Below the pieces are notes generated by a model. The model was not told the DNA's origin. It searched no databases and worked only from the letters and a program-made list of their open reading frames with translations. Made by a program: the position numbers and the translations under genes. A stretch of 64,000 bases of DNA from Glycocaulis abyssi (lineage in GTDB: Bacteria > Pseudomonadota > Alphaproteobacteria > Caulobacterales > Maricaulaceae). Below are positions 58,727 to 64,000 of the stretch, piece after piece. Positions within the stretch are counted from its first letter, which is position 1, and every line of letters starts with the position of its first letter. The stretch is from positions 930,001 to 994,000 of the forward strand of contig NZ_CP163421.1 in assembly GCF_041429775.1 (NCBI RefSeq), given 5' to 3'.

Positions 58727-59902
58727 CTAGTCCGCATGGTCATAGGGCACGTATCCCTTCCACGCCCAGGGCAGCCCCGTCTCGCCCAGCAGCGCATTGG
58801 CCAGATAGAGGAAGGTTGAATCCGCGCGCGCCCTATTGGAGAGGATGAGCAGGCAGCGCGCCGCCTCGATCAGGCAGAGCGCGTAATTATTGGTGCCGTC
58901 CTCATTGCCTTCCTTGAAGATGGCGCGGCCGTATGGGGTTTCATAAATCCCCCAGCCGAGACCATAGGAGAGGCCAATATCGGCGTTCTCATCGGTGTCT
59001 TCGGGCAGGTGAGAGGGAAACTGGCGGCTTGAGGTGATGGCGATTTGCGGCGCGGTCAGTTCGGCAAATGCCGCATCGCTGAGGCCCTCGCGCCGGGTCA
59101 GCCCGGCCAGAAAGGCGGCATAGTCATCCAGCGTGGTATCCATGGAACCCGCGACGACAACCCGGTTGCGCGGACGATACGCCACATACTCCCCATCACG
59201 CGTATAGCCATGGGCGAAATTGTCAGCGAAATCCTCGCGCCAGCTCATGGCCGTGCGCGTCATGCCAAACCGGTCAAATACCCGCGCCTGCATCTCTTCG
59301 CCGATGTCCAGCCCCAGCCCCTCCTCCAGCGCGAGCTGAAGGATTTGCAGCCCCTCGCCGGAATAGACATAGCGCTCGCCCGGCTCGAAGAAGAACACCA
59401 GACGCTGATCATCCAGGAACCAGCGCCAGTTGGGCAGGCCGGACGTGTGGGACAGCAATATGCGCGGCGTCAGCAGACGCCAACGCTCATCGCCCTCAAG
59501 ATCGCCATAACGCTCATACTCCGGCAAGGGTTGGGGCAGCAGGTCGGCAATCGAGGCGTCGAGATCAACCAGCCCCTCGTCGGCAAGCTGGACTACCATG
59601 TAGCCGAACGCCGCCTTGGTCAGCGAGGCGCCATGCATCACCGTATCGGTCTGCAGCGGCAATTCATTGGCCACATCACGCCAGCCATAGGCGCGGGCGA
59701 ACACCACTTCGCCATCGGCGACAAGCGCCAGCGTGAGGCCCGGCACGCCTGCGGCGTCCATATGGCGCTCGACTGTCTGGTGAATGTCAGCCGCGCTCAG
59801 CGCCGTCCCGTCAGGGCGGGTGTAGACGCCGTCGTCACCGGAAGCGGCACAGCCAGATATGGCAAAGCCTGCGGCAAGAACCGCGCAGACCGCCCGTATC
59901 AA
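58727..59902 (-). CDS. Exported serine hydrolase (beta-lactamase/class C family)
   Basis: A 391-residue penicillin-binding-protein-like hydrolase. A lipobox AISGC gives Cys18, so it is probably a lipoprotein. The SxxK motif is GASLTKAAFG. The second motif is YSGEG rather than YxN, so classical beta-lactamase activity is not expected. LLSHTSGLPNW is typical of the family. The TTG start at 59902 overlaps the stop of the upstream cyclophilin (TTGA). Relatives are esterases, D-aminopeptidases and beta-lactamase-like proteins of unknown function. Confidence 0.82.
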   Translation of the reverse strand: MIRAVCAVLAAGFAISGCAASGDDGVYTRPDGTALSAADIHQTVERHMDAAGVPGLTLALVADGEVVFARAYGWRDVANELPLQTDTVMHGASLTKAAFGYMVVQLADEGLVDLDASIADLLPQPLPEYERYGDLEGDERWRLLTPRILLSHTSGLPNWRWFLDDQRLVFFFEPGERYVYSGEGLQILQLALEEGLGLDIGEEMQARVFDRFGMTRTAMSWREDFADNFAHGYTRDGEYVAYRPRNRVVVAGSMDTTLDDYAAFLAGLTRREGLSDAAFAELTAPQIAITSSRQFPSHLPEDTDENADIGLSYGLGWGIYETPYGRAIFKEGNEDGTNNYALCLIEAARCLLILSNRARADSTFLYLANALLGETGLPWAWKGYVPYDHAD

Positions 59903-60897
59903 CGGGCCACCCGTACCGGCACCTCGATGTCGCAGACATCGGGCAGGCGGCCATTATTGGCGGCCTGCAGGGCTTCCAGATAAAGCGCGAAATCGGGTGT
60001 GTTGGTGTCAAACACCTCGATTGCCAGCCGGTCGTCCGCCGGCAACTCGCTGGCCATGCGCACGGACATGATGAAGTCGGGGCGGAAGCCCATCGTCTCG
60101 CCCATCGTGCCGACGCGGATGGCATTCACCGCGTCCTGACCGGCCCGGACACGTCCCCAGACCGTGTAGACCGCTTCGAGATGCGCCGGATTACCGGTGG
60201 TGATGTAGAACTGGCTGCGCGCCGAATTGGGATCATTGGTGCGTGCCATAGCCGCCGCGCCTCGGCAGTGCAGCAGCCATGACTCAACCCGGCCATCGGC
60301 GCGGATAGCCGCCTGGGCAAACGGGATGGTCGAGGCGGGGATGCCGTTCCAGAAACCGGCGCGCGCACGGGTGCTGGACTCGCGCGGATTGATCGCCCGG
60401 TCCTGCAGCTCGCTGATCGTTATATTGGTATCGAGGCCGCGGCTAATCATGAATTCTGCCTGCAGTGTGGGCCGGTCGGCAGCCAGCGCCGGATTGTCAG
60501 ACGCGCCGCCGCCCTGCGCCATGAAATCACGGATCACACGGTGCCAGACCTTGCCATCGTAAAACCCCTCGCCCACCAGATCGCGGATACGCGCCACGTG
60601 ATTGGGTGCAAATTCCGGTGTCAGCTCCACCCAGATATCGCCGTGCCGGGTGGAGATGACCAGCAGCCTGTCCGGATCAACGCTGCGCCATGCCGCCTCG
60701 GGCGCGTCCGCGATGATCTGGCGGGCGGCATCAGGGCCGGACGGAATACCGTCACGCGCATAACGGCTGCCATCAGCCTCCTGCGTGGCGGCCGTGTCAG
60801 CGTTGCGGGTATCGGTGGACGCATCCGCGCAGGCGGCCGCAGCCAGGGCAAAGGCGCTGACGCTCGCCGTCAGCAGGGCAGAAGCATATCGGATCAT
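59899..60897 (-). CDS. Exported cyclophilin-type peptidyl-prolyl isomerase with insertion
   Basis: A 332-residue protein with a signal sequence; Cys23 follows AAAA, so lipidation is possible but the lipobox is weak. The cyclophilin core is split: WHRVIRDFMAQGGGAS and AAMARTNDPNSARSQFYIT are separated by about 80 residues of extra sequence. The protein ends with an added tail of about 60 residues. It probably works in the periplasm. Its ATG overlaps the coaD stop (ATGA) and its stop overlaps the next start. Confidence 0.85.
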   Translation of the reverse strand: MIRYASALLTASVSAFALAAAACADASTDTRNADTAATQEADGSRYARDGIPSGPDAARQIIADAPEAAWRSVDPDRLLVISTRHGDIWVELTPEFAPNHVARIRDLVGEGFYDGKVWHRVIRDFMAQGGGASDNPALAADRPTLQAEFMISRGLDTNITISELQDRAINPRESSTRARAGFWNGIPASTIPFAQAAIRADGRVESWLLHCRGAAAMARTNDPNSARSQFYITTGNPAHLEAVYTVWGRVRAGQDAVNAIRVGTMGETMGFRPDFIMSVRMASELPADDRLAIEVFDTNTPDFALYLEALQAANNGRLPDVCDIEVPVRVAR

Positions 60898-61388
60898 TTG
60901 GCAAATCTCTCCAGCACACGGGTCTTGATGGCGGGCGGCACGAAGGCGGTGATGTCCCCGCCCAGCCGGGCAATTTCCTTGACGAGCCGCGAGGCAATCG
61001 CCTGATGGCGCGGATCGGCCATAAGGAACACGGTCTCGATGTCAGGATTGAGGCGCTGGTTCATGCCGACCATCTGGAACTCGTACTCAAAGTCGGACAC
61101 GGCGCGAAGGCCGCGGATGATCGAGCCAGCGCCCACCTCTTCGGCGAAATGCATGAGAAGGCCGGAAAACGGCTTCACCTCGATCACGGTCTCGCCGGTA
61201 TATTCGCGCGTCAGGTCCAGCGCCATCTCCACGCGCTCATCGAGCGAGAAGAGCGGCTTCTTGTCCTCATTGCGGGCAATGCCGATGACCAGCTTGTCGT
61301 AGAGCTTCACCGCGCGGCGCACGATATCGATATGCCCGTTCGTCAGCGGATCGAACGTGCCAGGATACAGGGCGACGCGCTCTTTCAT
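60894..61388 (-). CDS. coaD: Phosphopantetheine adenylyltransferase
   Basis: A 164-residue enzyme that makes dephospho-CoA from 4'-phosphopantetheine and ATP. The nucleotidyl motif is PGTFDPLTNGHIDI (T/HxGH), with RGLRAVSDFEYEFQM and an ASRLVKEIA motif at the end of the ATP site. Length is canonical. The ATG overlaps the gyrA TGA by one base (TGATG), and its stop overlaps the next gene. Confidence 0.96.
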   Translation of the reverse strand: MKERVALYPGTFDPLTNGHIDIVRRAVKLYDKLVIGIARNEDKKPLFSLDERVEMALDLTREYTGETVIEVKPFSGLLMHFAEEVGAGSIIRGLRAVSDFEYEFQMVGMNQRLNPDIETVFLMADPRHQAIASRLVKEIARLGGDITAFVPPAIKTRVLERFAK

Positions 61389-64000
61389 CAGCTTTCTCCA
61401 GATGGCCCGGTTTCCGGTGCCGTATCGGCATCGCCTGCAGCCCCGTCAGCCTCTTCCTCGCCCTCGGCTTCCTCGTTCTTGGCGATGCGCGCAACGGACA
61501 CCACCTTTTCGTCATTGGCAAGACGGATCAGGCGCACGCCCTTGGTGGCGCGGCTGGCAATGCGCACGGTGCCGACCGGGAAGCGGATGAGCTGGCCACC
61601 ATCGGTAACGGCCATCACGGTATCGCCTTCCTCAATCAGGAAGCAGGCCGCCAGCGGTTCGGGGAAGCGCTTGTCCTTGGTCCATACGCCCTGACCGCCC
61701 CGGCTCTGCGGGTAGTATTCATAGGAGATGACGCGCTTGCCCATGCCGGATTCCACGACATTGAGGAGTATCTCCTCATGGGCGCGAAGCTCCATATAGC
61801 GCACCTCGGAGAGGGTGATTTCCTCGCCCTCTTCCTCGTCGCCAGTCTCGATATCGGCTTCGGCCGCATCCAGCTCCTCATCGCCCTCATTGCGCATTTC
61901 GGCGCGGCGGCGCTTGAGATAGGCGCGCACTTCCGCCCGGCTGATCTCGACATGATTGAGGATAGCCATGGAGATGGCCGTGTCGCCCGTCTCCATGCGT
62001 ATCCCGCGCACGCCGGTGGAATTACGGCTGGCGAACACGCGCACATCGGTGACGGGGAAGCGGATCGCCTTGCCTTTGGCTGTGGCCAGCAGCACGTCCT
62101 GCCCCTCATGACACAGGCGCACATCGAGGATCTGGCCGTCAGCCTCGTCCAGCTTCATGGCGATCTTGCCGTTGCGGTTCACCTGGACGAAATCCGACAG
62201 CTTGTTGCGCCGGACGCCGCCCGATGTGGTGGCGAACATCACATCAAACCGGCTCCATTCCGCCTCGTCCTCCGGCAGCGCCATGATGGAGGTGACGCGC
62301 GCGCCCTCGCCAAGCGTCGGCAGCAGGTTCGTCAGATATTTGCCCTTGGTGTTGGGCGCGCCCTGCGGCAGGCGCCAGGTCTTGGTCTTGTAGACCATGC
62401 CGTCGGAGGTGAAGAACAACAAAGGCGCGTGGGTGGAGGCAACAAACAGCGTGGAGACGAAATCCTCGTCCTTCATCGCCATGCCGGCACGCCCGCGCCC
62501 GCCCCGGTTCTGCGCCCGGTAGAGCGAGAGCGGGGTGCGCTTCACATAGCCGCCATGGGTAAGGGTGACGACCATCTCCTCGCGGGGGATCAGGTCTTCA
62601 TCCTCGATCTCGAAATCACCCTCGACCAGCGCGGAGCGGCGCGGCACGCCGAAGCGCTCCTTGGCATCCAGCAGCTCGGCCTTGACGATCTCGCGGATGC
62701 GCACCGGGCTTTTGAGGATATCCAGCAGGTCGGCAATCTCGACCGCCAGCTTCTCCGCCTCGCCGGAAATCTCGTCACGCCCCAGCGCCGTCAGGCGGTT
62801 CAGGCGCAGTTCCAGAATGGCGCGCGCCTGCTCATCGGTCAGATGGATGGTCTGGTTGTCCAGAATTATCGAGCGCGGATCAGCCACGAGCGCCACCAGC
62901 GGGGCGATATCAGCCGCCGGCCAGGCACGCTCTTTAAGCTGCTCGCGGGCCGTCGCCGGATCGGGCGCTGCGCGGATCAGGCGGATCACCTCATCGATAT
63001 TGGCCACCGCAATGCCCAGCCCGATCAGAATATGAGCGCGGTCGCGCGCCTTTTTCAGGTCGAACTTGGCCCGGCGGGCCGTCACTTCCTTGCGGAAGGC
63101 GATGAAGGTTTCGAGATAGGTCTTCAGCCCCGCCAGCTGCGGCTTGCCGCCAATCAGCGCCAGCATATTGACCCCGAACGAGGTCTGCAGCGGGCTCCAG
63201 CGGTAAAGCTGGTTCAGGATCACTTCGGCATTGGCATCGCGTTTCAGCTCGACCACCACGCGCATGCCCGAACGGTCGGACTCGTCGCGCAGGTCTGAAA
63301 TGCCCTCGATGCGCTTTTCACGCACCAGCTCGGCGATCTTCTCGATCATCGAAGCCTTGTTCACCTGATAGGGAATTTCGTGAATGAGGATCGCCTGACG
63401 GTCCTTGCGGATTTCCTCGATCGACGTCTTGCCGCGCACCAGCACCGAGCCGCGCCCGGTCAAGAGGCCATTGCGCGCGCCCGTACGCCCGATGATCTCG
63501 CCGCCAGTGGGAAAATCCGGCGCCGGTACGTATTCCAGCAGATCGAGATCAGATAGTTCCGGGTCTTCCAGCAAAGCCACGGTGGCGTCCACCACCTCGC
63601 CCAGATTGTGCGGCGGGATATTGGTCGCCATGCCGACCGCGATACCGCCAGCGCCGTTTACCAGCAGGTTGGGGAAGCGGGCAGGCAGGACAATCGGCTC
63701 TTTTTCCGATGCGTCGTAGTTTTCCCGGTAATCGACCGTTTCCTTGTCGATATCGGCCAGCAGCGCCTCGGCGGGCTTGTCCATGCGCACTTCGGTGTAA
63801 CGCATGGCGGCGGGCGGATCGCCATCGACCGAGCCGAAATTGCCCTGACCATCGAGGAGCTTCAGCCCCATCGAGAAGTCCTGCGCCATGCGCGCCAGCG
63901 CGTCATAGACCGCCTGGTCGCCGTGCGGGTGATATTTACCGATCACGTCACCGACAACGCGGGCCGATTTGCGGTATTGCTTGTCGTGAGTATAGCCCTG
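61388..64000 (-). CDS. gyrA: DNA gyrase subunit A (5' end beyond the window)
   Basis: About 870 residues of the breakage-reunion subunit are visible. The active-site Tyr is in [10 protein letters not shown]. The quinolone region reads [17 protein letters not shown], with Gln where E. coli GyrA has Ser83; Asp87 is kept. The C-terminal GyrA-box is present as [14 protein letters not shown], which supports GyrA rather than ParC. The C-terminal 30 residues are acidic and low-complexity ([14 protein letters not shown]). The reading frame stays open to the window edge, so the N-terminus is missing. Confidence 0.94.
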   Translation of the reverse strand, partial: QGYTHDKQYRKSARVVGDVIGKYHPHGDQAVYDALARMAQDFSMGLKLLDGQGNFGSVDGDPPAAMRYTEVRMDKPAEALLADIDKETVDYRENYDASEKEPIVLPARFPNLLVNGAGGIAVGMATNIPPHNLGEVVDATVALLEDPELSDLDLLEYVPAPDFPTGGEIIGRTGARNGLLTGRGSVLVRGKTSIEEIRKDRQAILIHEIPYQVNKASMIEKIAELVREKRIEGISDLRDESDRSGMRVVVELKRDANAEVILNQLYRWSPLQTSFGVNMLALIGGKPQLAGLKTYLETFIAFRKEVTARRAKFDLKKARDRAHILIGLGIAVANIDEVIRLIRAAPDPATAREQLKERAWPAADIAPLVALVADPRSIILDNQTIHLTDEQARAILELRLNRLTALGRDEISGEAEKLAVEIADLLDILKSPVRIREIVKAELLDAKERFGVPRRSALVEGDFEIEDEDLIPREEMVVTLTHGGYVKRTPLSLYRAQNRGGRGRAGMAMKDEDFVSTLFVASTHAPLLFFTSDGMVYKTKTWRLPQGAPNTKGKYLTNLLPTLGEGARVTSIMALPEDEAEWSRFDVMFATTSGGVRRNKLSDFVQVNRNGKIAMKLDEADGQILDVRLCHEGQDVLLATAKGKAIRFPVTDVRVFASRNSTGVRGIRMETGDTAISMAILNHVEISRAEVRAYLKRRRAEMRNEGDEELDAAEADIETGDEEEGEEITLSEVRYMELRAHEEILLNVVESGMGKRVISYEYYPQSRGGQGVWTKDKRFPEPLAACFLIEEGDTVMAVTDGGQLIRFPVGTVRIASRATKGVRLIRLANDEKVVSVARIAKNEEAEGEEEADGAAGDADTAPETGPSGES

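Noticed and set aside
61778-63298. Long open frame antisense to gyrA
   Set aside because: gyrA motifs cover this stretch on the minus strand; no ribosome site or family match for the plus-strand frame.

Overview
The window is a chromosomal segment of a GC-rich alphaproteobacterium. The gene set (an iscR-led suf operon, a class II DAHP synthase, a gyrA-coaD-cyclophilin cluster, RhlE-type helicase, an orphan CtrA-like box and many palindromic extragenic repeats) fits the Maricaulales/Caulobacterales side of the class. This placement is inferred from gene content only. About 50 protein genes were found, and no rRNA, tRNA, CRISPR array, insertion sequence or prophage. Most of the window is core chromosome.

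Layout, 1-15 kb: a NYN-domain protein overlapping a family 5 uracil-DNA glycosylase; dapA-smpB (translationally coupled) divergent from a soluble lytic transglycosylase; a threonine-dehydratase-like enzyme divergent from an acyl-CoA ligase; a superinfection-immunity-like membrane peptide; a frameshifted MATE transporter; maeB; the NAD(P)HX repair enzyme nnr; then glnB-glnA with a strong terminator. 15-29 kb: a large autotransporter, a lysozyme-like lipoprotein behind a CtrA-like box, parE, two tandem exported amidohydrolases, an RhlE-like helicase, a diguanylate cyclase without a recognisable I-site, and a TMEM175-like channel. 28.4-36.8 kb, all minus strand: iscR, a NifS-type cysteine desulfurase, sufB, a barstar-like gene, sufC, sufD, sufS, sufT-like, sufA-like and a glutathione S-transferase. 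This is the Fe-S assembly operon, with most junctions overlapping or tight.

37-47 kb: an alpha/beta hydrolase, anmK divergent from tyrS, a phosphoribosyltransferase, a CPBP protease-like membrane protein, gltX, a Gfo/Idh/MocA oxidoreductase, an MDR oxidoreductase coupled to a PaaI thioesterase, and HU. 47-54 kb: two paralogous alginate-export-type porins, an exported Ntn-type linear amide hydrolase, class II aroG and gor. 54-64 kb: a gene-free stretch filled with palindromic repeats, typA, queA, then a coupled minus-strand operon gyrA > coaD > exported cyclophilin > exported serine hydrolase, followed by a cytoplasmic cyclophilin. gyrA runs off the right edge, so its 5' end is missing.

The most unusual features are the repeats and the suf operon. 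Several families of intergenic hairpin elements recur, including a four-hairpin element found 35-40 nt 5' of both sufB and anmK whose last hairpin shows three compensatory base-pair changes. A barstar-family (RNase-inhibitor-like) gene lies between sufB and sufC. The 3' end of tyrS and the following DNA differ in composition from the rest. Positions 1-206 hold no gene I could support.
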